This document shows, piece by piece, positions 10,726 to 20,894 of a stretch of 64,000 bases of DNA. Made by a program: the position numbers and the translations under genes. Position 1 is the first letter of the stretch. Each line of letters starts with the position of its first letter. The stretch comes from Oceanospirillum linum. Lineage in GTDB: Bacteria > Pseudomonadota > Gammaproteobacteria > Pseudomonadales > Halomonadaceae. The notes below the pieces were generated by a model. It was not told the origin of the DNA. It did not search any database and saw only the letters and a program-made list of their open reading frames with translations. The DNA is taken from NCBI RefSeq assembly GCF_001995095.2, contig NZ_MTSD02000001.1, positions 558,001 through 622,000 of the forward strand, read 5' to 3'.

Positions 10726-11860
10726 AACGCTTCTCCAAACACCCTTGAACGACCGCTTCCGTTGCCAGTGGTCGTGCAACACGACGAGCATTCTTACCCA
10801 TCGTTATAATTTTTTCAGGATTACTGACCAGATCTCTGAGCACATTGGACAGATGATCAGCATCCATCTCTTTTTGAGGCAGCAGAATACCTGCATCTGC
10901 TTCAACTAAAAAGCGTGCATTCGCCGTCTGATGATCATCAACCGCAATAGGTAAAGGAACCAACACAGAGGCACGACCTGCAGCTGCCAGCTCGGATACC
11001 GTCAGAGCTCCTGCCCGACAAATAACCAGATCTGCCCAATCAAAAGCCCCGGTCATATCATCAATAAATTCCTGGGTGCGGGCAGCAACCTTAAAGTGCT
11101 GATAGCTTTCCTCAGTAGCACCAAGCTTACCTTTGCCAGCCTGATGCCAAACATAAGGGCGCACTTCAGGCGGTATCTTTGATAAGGCTTCCGGCAGTCT
11201 TTCGTTAAACACCTGAGCCCCTAAGCTTCCTCCGATAACCAGGATATTAAGCGGTAAGGAATGCAGAGATTTATCGGGTACCGTCAGTAAACTCTCCCGA
11301 ACAGGGTTACCGGTTACAATAGCGCCTACTTTTTCATCAAATGCACCCGGGAAAGCAGCAAAAGTTTGGCGTGCCACTTTCGAAAGCCAGCGATTGGTCA
11401 TACCCGCCACAGCATTTTGTTCATGAATAAAAACAGGAATACCCAGAATCCGGGCTGCAATCCCCCCCGGGCCACTGGCAAAACCACCTAAGCCGACAAC
11501 AAAATCCGGTTTAAAACGGCGTAAAATAACAAGAGCCTGCTTAACGGCGTTAAGGACCAAAAAGGGGGCCATCAGCTTTCGCAGCAGCCCCTTCCCCCGC
11601 AACCCCACAACATCGATGTGATTCAAGGCGATACCTGCCGCCGGAACCAGCCGGTTCTCAATGCCCTGCGGGCTCCCCAGCCATTCAACCTGCAAGCCCC
11701 CAGCCATAAAACGTTCCGCAAGTGACAAAGCAGGAATAACATGACCACCAGTGCCACCAGCCATCAGCATTACTTTTTTACCTGCGTAACGATCCGCTTC
11801 AATAGTTGTAGCAGCAGGCTCTGAACGCTCCCGACCTTTATCGATTATATCGCTGGGCAT
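10718..11860 (-). CDS. murG: UDP-GlcNAc transferase MurG (lipid II synthase)
   Basis: MurG adds GlcNAc to lipid I on the inner face of the membrane. The GT-B signature [21 protein letters not shown] and the donor-site segment [37 protein letters not shown] are intact. The start is uncertain: the ATG at 11860 (MPSDIIDKG) overlaps ftsW by 23 bp and gives 380 residues, about 20 more than usual; ATGs further upstream lie deeper in ftsW. The extra N-terminal residues (through EADRYAGKK) look unstructured. Confidence 0.96.
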   Translation of the reverse strand: MPSDIIDKGRERSEPAATTIEADRYAGKKVMLMAGGTGGHVIPALSLAERFMAGGLQVEWLGSPQGIENRLVPAAGIALNHIDVVGLRGKGLLRKLMAPFLVLNAVKQALVILRRFKPDFVVGLGGFASGPGGIAARILGIPVFIHEQNAVAGMTNRWLSKVARQTFAAFPGAFDEKVGAIVTGNPVRESLLTVPDKSLHSLPLNILVIGGSLGAQVFNERLPEALSKIPPEVRPYVWHQAGKGKLGATEESYQHFKVAARTQEFIDDMTGAFDWADLVICRAGALTVSELAAAGRASVLVPLPIAVDDHQTANARFLVEADAGILLPQKEMDADHLSNVLRDLVSNPEKIITMGKNARRVARPLATEAVVQGCLEKRFG

Positions 11861-13130
11861 ATTTCGCTCTTTTTTGCTCATACAAATCAACTTTATGACG
11901 GGTTTCCTGATCAATCCGCAGGCAGATAGCAACCATGACACAACTAATCAGCAAACTGCTGCCACCATAACTCATAAAGGGTAATGTTAGCCCCTTCGTT
12001 GGCAGTAAACCGGTATTCACACCAATATTAATAAAGGTTTGTGCCGCAATAACCAATGCCAGCCCAAAAGCCACATAACAGTGAAAAAGGAGTTTATGCT
12101 CACCGGCTTTCCGGGCAATAACAAACATGCGGTAAATCAGAAGACCATAGACAAATAAAGTAATCAGGGCTCCAAATAATCCTAACTCTTCCGCCAGAAT
12201 AGCAAAGACAAAGTCAGTATGAGCCTCGGGCAGATAGAAAAGCTTCTGAACACTATTTCCCAAACCCAGGCCATCCCAGCCGCCTCTACCGAATGCAATC
12301 AATGCCTGGGTCAGCTGATAACCGGAGTCAAACTGAGCAGCCCATGGGTCAAAGTATGTGGTCAGGCGCTTCATTCGATAAGGCTGCAGCAGTGCAATAA
12401 ATCCTGCCATAGCAATAGTGCTTAGCATTAGCGTAATAAAGCGCTTCATTCCGACACCGGATAAAAAAAGCATGCCCAGCATGCTACCCAGGATCACAAC
12501 AGTTGCGCCGTAGTCCGGCTCCATGATCAGCAAAAGCCCCATAAAGCCCATCACAGCCAATGGTTTCATAAACCCAGACCAGTGCTCGCGCACTTCATCC
12601 AGCCGCCGAACCAGATAACCCGACAGATAAACCACCATAAAAAGCTTAGCCAGCTCTGATGCCTGCAGGTTAACAATCCCCAGCGAGATCCAGCGGGAGC
12701 TACCATTTACTTCGCGACCTATACCCGGTAACAAAACAGCGATCAACAGCAGAAAGGCCGTCAATAACAGGGCAAAACTATTGTCATACCACCAACGAAT
12801 AGGAACAAGAGCGACTAAGAGTCCCAGGCCAAGGCCCATCACCAGATAGATACCGTGCCGGATACTGAAAAAGAAAGGATTCCCGTAGCGGCTGCCGGCA
12901 ATTTCCATAGATGCGGACGTCACCATCAGCCAGCCCAGAAAAAGGAGAAACAGGGATGAAAAAAGTAACCAGCCATCAATACGACGGGTCATTTCTTTGT
13001 TAACGTGGACAAGGTTCAGCAGCTCTAATAATGGCTGCAGTACCTCATAGATACTCAGAGACAGCTGTTTTACTCTCCCTGTCATTATCTGCCACTTATC
13101 AATCAACTGCTGCTTACGATCAGCCTGCAC
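11838..13130 (-). CDS. ftsW: SEDS glycosyltransferase FtsW
   Basis: FtsW polymerises lipid II at the septum with FtsI. The start is a GTG at 13130 with AAGGA eight bases upstream, overlapping murD by 11 bp. The 430-residue protein has a ~50-residue cytoplasmic leader, longer than usual, then about ten transmembrane segments. Conserved SEDS strings are present: LPEAHTDFVFAILAEELG and GLLPTKGLTLPFMSYGGSSLL. Clustered between murD and murG as in other gammaproteobacteria. Confidence 0.97.
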   Translation of the reverse strand: MQADRKQQLIDKWQIMTGRVKQLSLSIYEVLQPLLELLNLVHVNKEMTRRIDGWLLFSSLFLLFLGWLMVTSASMEIAGSRYGNPFFFSIRHGIYLVMGLGLGLLVALVPIRWWYDNSFALLLTAFLLLIAVLLPGIGREVNGSSRWISLGIVNLQASELAKLFMVVYLSGYLVRRLDEVREHWSGFMKPLAVMGFMGLLLIMEPDYGATVVILGSMLGMLFLSGVGMKRFITLMLSTIAMAGFIALLQPYRMKRLTTYFDPWAAQFDSGYQLTQALIAFGRGGWDGLGLGNSVQKLFYLPEAHTDFVFAILAEELGLFGALITLFVYGLLIYRMFVIARKAGEHKLLFHCYVAFGLALVIAAQTFINIGVNTGLLPTKGLTLPFMSYGGSSLLISCVMVAICLRIDQETRHKVDLYEQKRAKYAQRYNR

Positions 13131-14454
13131 AACAGATTTCCTTTACGGCAGTCGTGAAGGCATCGCCACGAACAATATAACTTCCGAACATATCCCAGCT
13201 GGCACACGCTGGAGACAACAAAACCTGATCTCCCGACACAGCCAGTCCGTGCGCCTTTTTTACGGCATCTTCCATCGACACAGCCCGGTAAACAGAAGTG
13301 GATGGCGTCAGAGATTCCGCAATAACATTAGCATCGCGACCAATCAGAACCACGGCTTTACAATATTCAGCAATCGGCGCCGCTAAATCATCAAACTCAG
13401 CGCCTTTGCCATCGCCGCCCGCGATCAGAATAATATGACCATCCACCGCAAGACCGTTCAAAGCAGCAACCGTGGCACCGACATTCGTACCTTTGGAGTC
13501 ATTAATATATTTGACCCCATCATGCTCCAGTACCAACTGACAACGATGGTCCAGCCCCTGGAAGTCTTTCAGCGCCTCCAGCATTGCATCCATAGGGATA
13601 CCAGCCCCCTGACCAAGAGCTAACGCAGACAGAGCATTTAGCTGGCCATGACGACCACTCAACGCAATATCATCAACCGGTATCAGTGCATTTTCACCCT
13701 GAGATAACCACTGACGATCATCTATTGAGATCAAACCAAACTGGCCTGCCTCAGGCACATCTAAACCAAAACTCACCAAATCACTTTTAAACTCATGCAC
13801 CGGCAACGTCGCATGCTCCCCTCTGTTGACCACTGCCAACTTGCAACCCGTATAAACACGCTGCTTTGCCAGGCCGTACTCCAGCATATCCGGATAACGA
13901 TCCAGGTGGTCTGCACTTAGGTTCAAAATAGTAGCCGCCTGAGCTCTCAGGCTATGGGTTGTTTCCAGTTGAAAAGAAGAGAGCTCAAGGACATAAAGCT
14001 CCTTTTCACCGCCGGTCAGAAGATCCAGAACCGGAAGGCCTATATTGCCGCCAACACCTACATTAATACCGGCTTTCTCAGCCATATAGCCCACAAGGCT
14101 AGTCACAGTGCTCTTCGCATTAGAGCCGGTAATGGCCACAACAGGAGCGGAAACCTCATACGCAAATAGCTCGACATCACCCACAACAGGTACACCTGAA
14201 GCCATGGCTTTGGCAATCGCAGGTTCACTGACAGCAATACCAGGGCTTACAATCAATCGGGTAGCTTCGCAAAGCTGACCTGCATCCAAAGGGCCCAGCC
14301 AAAGTTCAACACCGGGAAACTCACGTTCAAACTCTGCCAAACCAGGAGGGTTAAAACGGGTATCCGCAATAGCGAAATGCTCCCCTTTGCCTGTCAGATA
14401 CCGGGCGCAGGAGATACCGGTCTGACCTAAACCTATAACGACGCTATGGGACAC
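13120..14454 (-). CDS. murD: UDP-MurNAc-L-alanine–D-glutamate ligase MurD
   Basis: MurD adds D-Glu to the stem peptide. The start is a GTG at 14454 with AGAGG eight bases upstream (MSHSVVIGLGQTGISCARYL). The 444-residue protein shows the N-terminal nucleotide fold, the P-loop VVAITGSNAKSTVTSL (with the Mur-ligase N-A-K variant of the GKT loop typical for MurD), the carbamylated-lysine region and the C-terminal INDSKGTN...LIAGGDGKGAEF...LLSPACASWDMF. It lies 94 bp after mraY. Confidence 0.97.
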   Translation of the reverse strand: MSHSVVIGLGQTGISCARYLTGKGEHFAIADTRFNPPGLAEFEREFPGVELWLGPLDAGQLCEATRLIVSPGIAVSEPAIAKAMASGVPVVGDVELFAYEVSAPVVAITGSNAKSTVTSLVGYMAEKAGINVGVGGNIGLPVLDLLTGGEKELYVLELSSFQLETTHSLRAQAATILNLSADHLDRYPDMLEYGLAKQRVYTGCKLAVVNRGEHATLPVHEFKSDLVSFGLDVPEAGQFGLISIDDRQWLSQGENALIPVDDIALSGRHGQLNALSALALGQGAGIPMDAMLEALKDFQGLDHRCQLVLEHDGVKYINDSKGTNVGATVAALNGLAVDGHIILIAGGDGKGAEFDDLAAPIAEYCKAVVLIGRDANVIAESLTPSTSVYRAVSMEDAVKKAHGLAVSGDQVLLSPACASWDMFGSYIVRGDAFTTAVKEICCAG

Positions 14455-14548
14455 AAAAACATCCTCTACTGAAACGACAGTTCATTAAACATCGACCTTT
14501 GCACATCAACGCTTCGGTTAATCCACGTGAAAAGGCTGGCAGCATAAA

Positions 14549-15631
14549 TCAACGAAGCTTTAAGGTCGCAAGACCAATCAGAACCAATACAACCGTGATA
14601 ATCCAGAAACGGACAATCACACGGGGCTCAGGCCATCCCTTTAACTCAAAATGGTGATGGATCGGTGCCATACGAAAAATTCTGCGTCCGGTCAGTTTAA
14701 AAGAAGCCACCTGCAAAATCACCGAGACCGTCTCCATAACAAAGACACCTCCCATGATAAAGAGGACAACCTCCTGGCGCACAATAACAGCAACAACACC
14801 CAGCGCAGCACCTAAGGCTAGCGCTCCGACATCGCCCATAAAAACCTGCGCCGGATAGGTGTTAAACCAAAGAAATCCAAGGCCTGCACCAGCAATGGTT
14901 GCACAGAATACAAGTAGCTCACCTGAGCCAATGATATAAGGAATTTTCAAATACGCTGAAAATTCGATATTACCCGATGCATAAGCAAAAACCCCAAGTG
15001 CCGAGGCCACCATCACCGTGGGTAAGATCGCCAAACCATCCAGGCCGTCGGTCAGGTTAACGGCATTACTGGTACCCACAATAACAAAATAGGTTAAGAC
15101 CACGAAGAAGATCCCCATCTCCCAGCTGAAGTCTTTCAGGAAGGGCAGAATCAAAGAGGTTTCAGCCGCAGTTGGGGCGCTTTGAAACAGAAAAACAGCT
15201 GCCCCCAAGCCTGCTACAGACTGCCAGAAATACTTCCATTTTGCCGGCAGCCCCCGGGAATTTTTCTCAACTACCTTACGGTAGTCATCGACCCAGCCCA
15301 CGGCACCGAACATCAGAGTAACAGCCAGTGCAACCCAGACATAGCGGTTTGATAAGTCTCCCCACAGCAAGGTACTGATCGTAATGGCACTGATGATCAG
15401 GGCTCCGCCCATAGTCGGGGTTCCGTTCTTGCTCAGATGACTTTGCGGACCATCATCACGTACAGCCTGACCTATCTGAGCTGACACCAGCTTACGAATC
15501 ATCCAGGGACCAAAAAAAAGTGAAAGCGACAAAGCCGTAAGTACACCCAGGATCGCTCGCAGAGTCAGATAGTTAAACACAGAAAAAGCGCTGTAATATT
15601 GGGACAGCCAGTCAGCAAGAATCAGAAGCAT
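14549..15631 (-). CDS. mraY: Phospho-MurNAc-pentapeptide transferase MraY
   Basis: MraY makes lipid I by moving phospho-MurNAc-pentapeptide to undecaprenyl phosphate. The product has 360 residues and about ten transmembrane helices. Signature segments are present: [12 protein letters not shown], the acidic [16 protein letters not shown], the catalytic-Asp region [13 protein letters not shown], and [23 protein letters not shown]. The 104-bp gap before it (after murF) is one of the larger ones in the cluster; it holds a small GC hairpin (about 15654–15669) without a T-run on the transcribed strand. Confidence 0.98.
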   Translation of the reverse strand: MLLILADWLSQYYSAFSVFNYLTLRAILGVLTALSLSLFFGPWMIRKLVSAQIGQAVRDDGPQSHLSKNGTPTMGGALIISAITISTLLWGDLSNRYVWVALAVTLMFGAVGWVDDYRKVVEKNSRGLPAKWKYFWQSVAGLGAAVFLFQSAPTAAETSLILPFLKDFSWEMGIFFVVLTYFVIVGTSNAVNLTDGLDGLAILPTVMVASALGVFAYASGNIEFSAYLKIPYIIGSGELLVFCATIAGAGLGFLWFNTYPAQVFMGDVGALALGAALGVVAVIVRQEVVLFIMGGVFVMETVSVILQVASFKLTGRRIFRMAPIHHHFELKGWPEPRVIVRFWIITVVLVLIGLATLKLR

Positions 15632-15735
15632 CTGTAGGTTATTTCCCTGTTACGCCCTCTTCGGGGCTTTTCGTTATAAATGTTGATGGAAGCTCTGCTC
15701 AGCCTGAACCTGAACTAAAAGCTGTTATTGTTATA

Positions 15736-17118
15736 TCAGTCCACTGAGGGAGGTGAGCTCAATGCTTTCACCACCACCTCCATGTGCGTACTACGGGAAC
15801 CTTTCACCAGCACAACTGTGTCTTGCGTTAACCACTGTTTCACCGACTCCGCAAGTTGCAAATGGTCTGTAAAATGGTAGGCATTATCACCAAAACTACC
15901 CGCGCTATGTCGGGTCAGCTCACCATAAGTAAACAGGTGCTCCACCCCCTTTTCCCGTGCATACCGGCCAAGAGAAGCATGAGCCTCCACAGACCCGTCA
16001 CCCAGTTCACCAACATCGCCTAATATCAGTATATGCTGACCACTGAAGTCCATAAGTGTATCTATGGCAGCCCTGACAGATCCGGGGTTGGCATTGTAAC
16101 TGTCATTGATAATACTCGACTGTTTAAAGCCCGTAACGATTTGCAAACGTCCCACGACACCAGAGAAACGCTCAAGTCCCTCAGCAATCGTCTGTAAAGA
16201 TACACCTAGCTGCAATGCTGCTGAAGCTGCCGCCAAAGCATTGCTGACATTATGTCGGGCCGGCACCTGAAGAAGAACAGGGAAGCTTTCATTGTGAAAA
16301 CAGAGATCAAATGCATAACCTGAATTTTTAATCTGTATATTTTGAGCCTTAACCTCAGCCTCTTTCGGGTGGCCCAAGCCAACCCCATAGCCCGTGAGCC
16401 TGCAACCCGACGCTAGCGAACGCCAGTACTCGGCATAGACATCATCCTGATTGATTACAGCGCAACCTTCCTCACCCAGAGCTAGAATCAACTCTCCTTT
16501 GGCCTGAGCGATGTTTTCCGTGGAACCAAATTCACCCAGATGCGCACCGGTCACATTCAGTACAACGCCAATATCCGGCCTCGCTAAACCTGCGCAATAC
16601 TCAATCTCACCCAGGTGGCTGGCGCCTAGCTCAATCACGGCGAACCGGTGCTCTGCAGACAACCGTAAGAGTGTCAGCGGCACACCGATATCATTATTAA
16701 AGTTTCCTGCAGTAATTAATACAGAGTCCGAGCCAAAAGCATGACTCAGGACTGAGCCCAGCATCTCCTTTACCGTGGTTTTACCGCTGTTACCGGTAAT
16801 AGCGATAACGCTCCCCCGGAACAACTCCCGGTTAAGCAGGGCAATCTGCCCCAAAGCAATTCGGGTATCCGCTACACACCACTGAGGTAAGTCAATACCG
16901 GGTTGAAAATCACTGACCACAAGGCCTGTCGCCCCCTGCTCTTTTGCCTGCAGGCAAAACCTGTGGCCATCAAAGCGCTCACCCTTTAAAGCCAGAAACA
17001 CCTTACCTTCCAAAGGTAGGCGCGAGTCGGTTTCCAATTGAGTGAAGCCACTAAGGCTGCCATAACACTCACCCCCGAAGCGTTGCTGCAATTCAGCAAA
17101 AGAAAGCGACCGTATCAT
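15736..17118 (-). CDS. murF: UDP-MurNAc-tripeptide–D-Ala-D-Ala ligase MurF
   Basis: MurF adds the D-Ala-D-Ala made by Ddl, completing the pentapeptide precursor. The 460-residue protein has the N-terminal substrate domain, the P-loop VIAITGNSGKTTVKEML, IELGASHLGEI, and the C-terminal INDSYNANPGSVRAAIDTL and LGDVGELGDGSVEAH motifs. Its ATG overlaps the murE stop by 4 bp (ATGA), implying translational coupling. Confidence 0.98.
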   Translation of the reverse strand: MIRSLSFAELQQRFGGECYGSLSGFTQLETDSRLPLEGKVFLALKGERFDGHRFCLQAKEQGATGLVVSDFQPGIDLPQWCVADTRIALGQIALLNRELFRGSVIAITGNSGKTTVKEMLGSVLSHAFGSDSVLITAGNFNNDIGVPLTLLRLSAEHRFAVIELGASHLGEIEYCAGLARPDIGVVLNVTGAHLGEFGSTENIAQAKGELILALGEEGCAVINQDDVYAEYWRSLASGCRLTGYGVGLGHPKEAEVKAQNIQIKNSGYAFDLCFHNESFPVLLQVPARHNVSNALAAASAALQLGVSLQTIAEGLERFSGVVGRLQIVTGFKQSSIINDSYNANPGSVRAAIDTLMDFSGQHILILGDVGELGDGSVEAHASLGRYAREKGVEHLFTYGELTRHSAGSFGDNAYHFTDHLQLAESVKQWLTQDTVVLVKGSRSTHMEVVVKALSSPPSVD

Positions 17119-18656
17119 AGCAACCCCTTATTTGCTTTTGTGTTTTCAGAGGATCGCAGATCAAGGGCAAGCCGTGCCTGCTCCACATCATCAAAATGGT
17201 GACGCACCCCCTGAATATCCTGATAGGCCTCATGGCCTTTACCGGCAATTAGAATCACATCCTCTGGATCAGCGCTCATAACAGCTTTTCGAATCGCTAC
17301 GGCACGATCAGTCGATGAGAATATTGCGGGCTTCAGCAATCCGTGTTTAACCTGGGACAAAATATGAACAGGGTCTTCTGTACGTGGATTATCACTGGTG
17401 AGAACAACTTCATCAGCAAGGCGGGATGCAACTTCCGCCATAAGTGGGCGCTTACCGGCATCACGATCACCACCGCAGCCAAAAACACACCAAAGACGAC
17501 CCTGAATATGCTCTTTAACCGCTAAAAGCGCGTTTTCCAGAGCATCAGGTGTATGAGCATAATCCACCACCACCTGCGGTTGAGGTGCGTGCTGAACCTG
17601 TAAAGGGAGAACCAGCTGCATACGACCTGCAACAGGCCGGACATCTTCCAGTTGAGTCATAACATCAGCCGCAGTAAAGCCTAGGGCCAATAAGGTCGTT
17701 GCTGCAGCTAAGGCATTAGCGACATTGAACCGACCCAACAGTGGGAGCTGCACAGTAAACGCCCCCCAACGACCCGCCAACGACAGAGCAAACCCCGAAG
17801 GTTCGGCTCTGCAGCTCACACAATAAAGATCCGCCTTGCTGTCATTCAGGCTATAACGATAAACCCGGGGATGGTGATCAGACTGATTGATACTCTGTTC
17901 CAGGGTCGTACTATAGGCATCATCGGCATTGATGACCGCATAATGTATTGGATACCGGATAAACAGATGGGATTTGGCCGCCCCATAGGCAGCCATTGTG
18001 CCATGATAATCAAGGTGGTCACGGCTCAGATTGGTAAACACGGCCACCTCAAAAGGCACACCCGCTGTACGCAGCTGATCCAGCGCATGGGAGGAGACCT
18101 CCATCGCCTGGTAGGTATAACCCTCCTGCTTTAGCTCCGACATTACTTTATGTAACTGAACCAAATCAGGAGTCGTGTGTGTCGCCGTCCTCAGCGCTCC
18201 GGGAGCACCGATACCAACAGTACCGATCACCGCAGCCTTTTGTTGTAAACCTTCTAACATGCCTGCCAGGTAATGACTGACCGATGTTTTGCCATTAGTA
18301 CCGGTAATACCGATCAGGTGCAGTCCGTTATCAGACAACTCACCCGCCTGAGCTAACCAATGCCCCAAACGCTGCCTCAAATGCTTTAAAGCAACAACCG
18401 GCAGTCGGTCCACCAGGTAGAAGTCATCACAGTCTGACTCAAGTAAAACCAAGCTGGCACCCAAGGTCTTAGCCTCCGGGATAAAATCCAGTCCCTGATG
18501 ACGGGTACCGTTTAAAGCAACAAAAACATCGCCCTCTGAGATACAGCGGGAATCAATGCAGAGAACACCCTCAGGACTCTTTCGCTCTGATAACTGAGGA
18601 AACAGGGCTTTAACTTCCTCCAGTACGCAAGCAACGAAACGATCAGAGGTCATCAT
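17115..18656 (-). CDS. murE: UDP-MurNAc-dipeptide–meso-diaminopimelate ligase MurE
   Basis: MurE adds the third stem-peptide residue. The P-loop LIGITGTNGKTSVSHYL, the carbamylated-lysine region, VVDYAHTPDALENAL and TSDNPRTEDP are present; the DNPR motif is the established marker for diaminopimelate rather than lysine specificity, as expected of a Gram-negative. It has 513 residues. The start (one of two adjacent ATGs, 18656 or 18653) overlaps ftsI by up to 14 bp. Confidence 0.98.
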   Translation of the reverse strand: MMTSDRFVACVLEEVKALFPQLSERKSPEGVLCIDSRCISEGDVFVALNGTRHQGLDFIPEAKTLGASLVLLESDCDDFYLVDRLPVVALKHLRQRLGHWLAQAGELSDNGLHLIGITGTNGKTSVSHYLAGMLEGLQQKAAVIGTVGIGAPGALRTATHTTPDLVQLHKVMSELKQEGYTYQAMEVSSHALDQLRTAGVPFEVAVFTNLSRDHLDYHGTMAAYGAAKSHLFIRYPIHYAVINADDAYSTTLEQSINQSDHHPRVYRYSLNDSKADLYCVSCRAEPSGFALSLAGRWGAFTVQLPLLGRFNVANALAAATTLLALGFTAADVMTQLEDVRPVAGRMQLVLPLQVQHAPQPQVVVDYAHTPDALENALLAVKEHIQGRLWCVFGCGGDRDAGKRPLMAEVASRLADEVVLTSDNPRTEDPVHILSQVKHGLLKPAIFSSTDRAVAIRKAVMSADPEDVILIAGKGHEAYQDIQGVRHHFDDVEQARLALDLRSSENTKANKGLL

Positions 18657-20334
18657 TTGTCCCTTCAGCTATATTATCCGGCGGTACATTCAGATAACGC
18701 AAGGCATTACCCATGATACGACTAAAAATAGGCGCCGCCACTTCACCACCATGGTATTCACGCCCTGAAGGGCTATCGACCCAAATAACGGCAACAACCT
18801 TAGGGTCCGATACAGGAGCAATACCAGCAAAAACAGCCATATACTCATACTCGTAGCCGGTTGAACCTACCTTGTGAACCGTACCGGTTTTACCAGCAAC
18901 CCGGTAACCCGGAATAACAGCCCTTGTTCCGGTTCCGCCTGGAAGCGTCACGGTCTCCATCATTTCCACGACACGATTGGCGGTTGATGCTGACAAAATT
19001 TGTTCGTCCGGCAGCCTGTCTCCTCCTTTAATCAGAGAGACATATTTTTTCAAACCATGATTGGCTAAGACCTGATAAGCCTGTGCCAGCTGCAGTGACG
19101 TAACAGCCAATCCGTAACCATAAGCCATCGTTGCAATCTTAGCCTTCTGTCCTTCCCTGGGAGCGACAAGAGTACCCACTGCCTCACCGGGGAACCCAAT
19201 ACCCGTTCCCTGCCCCAAACCCAACTGCTGCAGAAATGACCACACCGTATCAATGGGCATCGAAAGCGCAATTTTAGCCACACCCACGTTACTGGACTTC
19301 GTAATAATTTTCGTCAGATCCATTGCGCCATAATTACGAAAATCACGAATACTCTGATTACCCAACCGCAGATAGCCAGGGGAAGTATTAACGACGTCAT
19401 CCGCCTTATAATGGCCACTATTGATAGCCGCAGCCACCGTTAGGGGTTTAATAGGCGACCCTGGCTCAAACAAATCAATCAGAGCCCGGTTACGCAGCGC
19501 CCTCAAATCAAGCGAACTACGATCATTTGGGTTATAGGAAGGCTGATTGACCATTGCCAGCACATCACCGGACTCTGCATCCAGCAGAACAACCGAACCG
19601 GATTTTGCACCATGCTGCTCAACGGCTGCTTTCAGTTCACGATAAGCCATAAACTGCAGCTTAAGGTCGATCGTTAGCTGAATATTCTGTCCGGGTTGCG
19701 GCTCTTTCAAAATCTGAAGATCGCGAAAAACATGACCACGTCGGTCTTTCAGTACACGCTTTTCACCAGGCTCCCCTTTTAGTGCCTCATTAAAAGCCAG
19801 CTCTAAGCCTTCTTGCCCCTGATCATCAATATTGGTAAAGCCAATCAGGTGGGCTGCCATTTCATGGGCCGGGTAATAACGCTTATATTCCGGTAAGCCA
19901 TAGACACCTGAAATATTCAGGGCTAAAGCACGGTTAGCATCCTCGGGAACCATATGTCGCCGCAGGTATATAAAGCCTTTCCCCTCCGCCGATTTCAGAC
20001 GCGCCCTCAACTTTGGCAATGGTATCTGTATCGCATCCGCCAAAAGCGCTAATTGCTCCTCAGAAGCATCAAAGTGCTTTGGGTTTACCCAGAGCGTGGT
20101 CACCGGCGTACTGACGGCAAGAGGCTCGCCATTGCGATCCTGAATCATACCGCGGTAACCGGGAATGGGCTCAGTACGCACGCTACGGGCATCCCCCTGC
20201 TCCTGCAAAAACTCCCGATCAGATATATGCAGATGTACCATCCGTCCGGCTAACAGCAAACCAGCAACCAGAAGAACAATCAGAGCAATTGGGTAGCGGT
20301 AGCCAATAAGAGCTGACTTTTTTCTGTCATCCAT
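18643..20334 (-). CDS. ftsI: Septal peptidoglycan transpeptidase FtsI (PBP3)
   Basis: FtsI is the class B penicillin-binding protein of the divisome. The 563-residue protein has an N-terminal membrane anchor (about 13–34), a PBP dimerisation domain and a transpeptidase domain with all three active-site motifs: S293-P-I-K296 in EPGSPIKPL, S347-S-N349 in TKSSNVGVAK and K482-T-G-T485. The SPIK tetrad differs from the more common STVK but keeps SxxK. Its ATG shares one base with the ftsL stop (TGATG). Confidence 0.98.
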   Translation of the reverse strand: MDDRKKSALIGYRYPIALIVLLVAGLLLAGRMVHLHISDREFLQEQGDARSVRTEPIPGYRGMIQDRNGEPLAVSTPVTTLWVNPKHFDASEEQLALLADAIQIPLPKLRARLKSAEGKGFIYLRRHMVPEDANRALALNISGVYGLPEYKRYYPAHEMAAHLIGFTNIDDQGQEGLELAFNEALKGEPGEKRVLKDRRGHVFRDLQILKEPQPGQNIQLTIDLKLQFMAYRELKAAVEQHGAKSGSVVLLDAESGDVLAMVNQPSYNPNDRSSLDLRALRNRALIDLFEPGSPIKPLTVAAAINSGHYKADDVVNTSPGYLRLGNQSIRDFRNYGAMDLTKIITKSSNVGVAKIALSMPIDTVWSFLQQLGLGQGTGIGFPGEAVGTLVAPREGQKAKIATMAYGYGLAVTSLQLAQAYQVLANHGLKKYVSLIKGGDRLPDEQILSASTANRVVEMMETVTLPGGTGTRAVIPGYRVAGKTGTVHKVGSTGYEYEYMAVFAGIAPVSDPKVVAVIWVDSPSGREYHGGEVAAPIFSRIMGNALRYLNVPPDNIAEGTNDDL

Positions 20335-20834
20335 CAGTTATCAGCCTTCACAGAGGAATCTGTCGCAAGGGGTGAGGTAACAGCTTTTGAAGCAAGTGAA
20401 CCCGTCGTAACAGATCTGGATTGCTCTGCACGTATTTGCGAGGCATTAAGTACCTGAATACTCTCTGGCTGTATCTGGCGCATCTGTAGAGATTTTCGGG
20501 CAATACTTTCAATACGGCTTGGAGATGCCAAAGTGCTTCGCTCCAGCAGCAGCTGCCCCCACTCAACATCATAGTGCCGCTGACGCTTTTCCAGATTCTG
20601 AAGCGCAGCATAAGCAAGGCGATTCTCATAGGCGGCATAAACCACAAGCAGAGAGGAGATCAGTGTCAGAAGACTGAAGCCGATAAAGAGACGAGCGGAG
20701 TAGGAAAGAGTCTCCGGCAAAAGTGCCAGAAGCTCTGAACGAACCTGAAGAAACAGCGGCTGACGGGGCTCTGCCCGCCGGGTAGCCCCTTTACCGGATA
20801 CATCCTTACGTGATGTTACTGGTTCCGAACTCAT
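20334..20834 (-). CDS. ftsL: Cell division protein FtsL
   Basis: FtsL is a small bitopic protein of the FtsQBL complex. This one is long for the family (166 residues against about 95–120): a ~40-residue basic N-terminal leader, a transmembrane helix at about 46–68, a coiled-coil region (YENRLAYAALQNLEKRQRHYDVEWGQL; about 68–95), the conserved ESIARKSLQMRQIQPESIQVL segment, and a ~35-residue serine/threonine-rich periplasmic tail. It lies between rsmH and ftsI, which supports the call despite low intrinsic conservation. Confidence 0.93.
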   Translation of the reverse strand: MSSEPVTSRKDVSGKGATRRAEPRQPLFLQVRSELLALLPETLSYSARLFIGFSLLTLISSLLVVYAAYENRLAYAALQNLEKRQRHYDVEWGQLLLERSTLASPSRIESIARKSLQMRQIQPESIQVLNASQIRAEQSRSVTTGSLASKAVTSPLATDSSVKADN

Positions 20835-20894
20835 GGCATTGTGTTCTCTCTAAAGCCTGTGCTCAGTGCAACATAAATCAAAGCGAGCCTATAA

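Noticed and set aside
15654-15669. GC hairpin between murF and mraY as a terminator
   Set aside because: The T-run follows on the non-transcribed orientation only; on the operon strand the stem is followed by GTAACAGGG.
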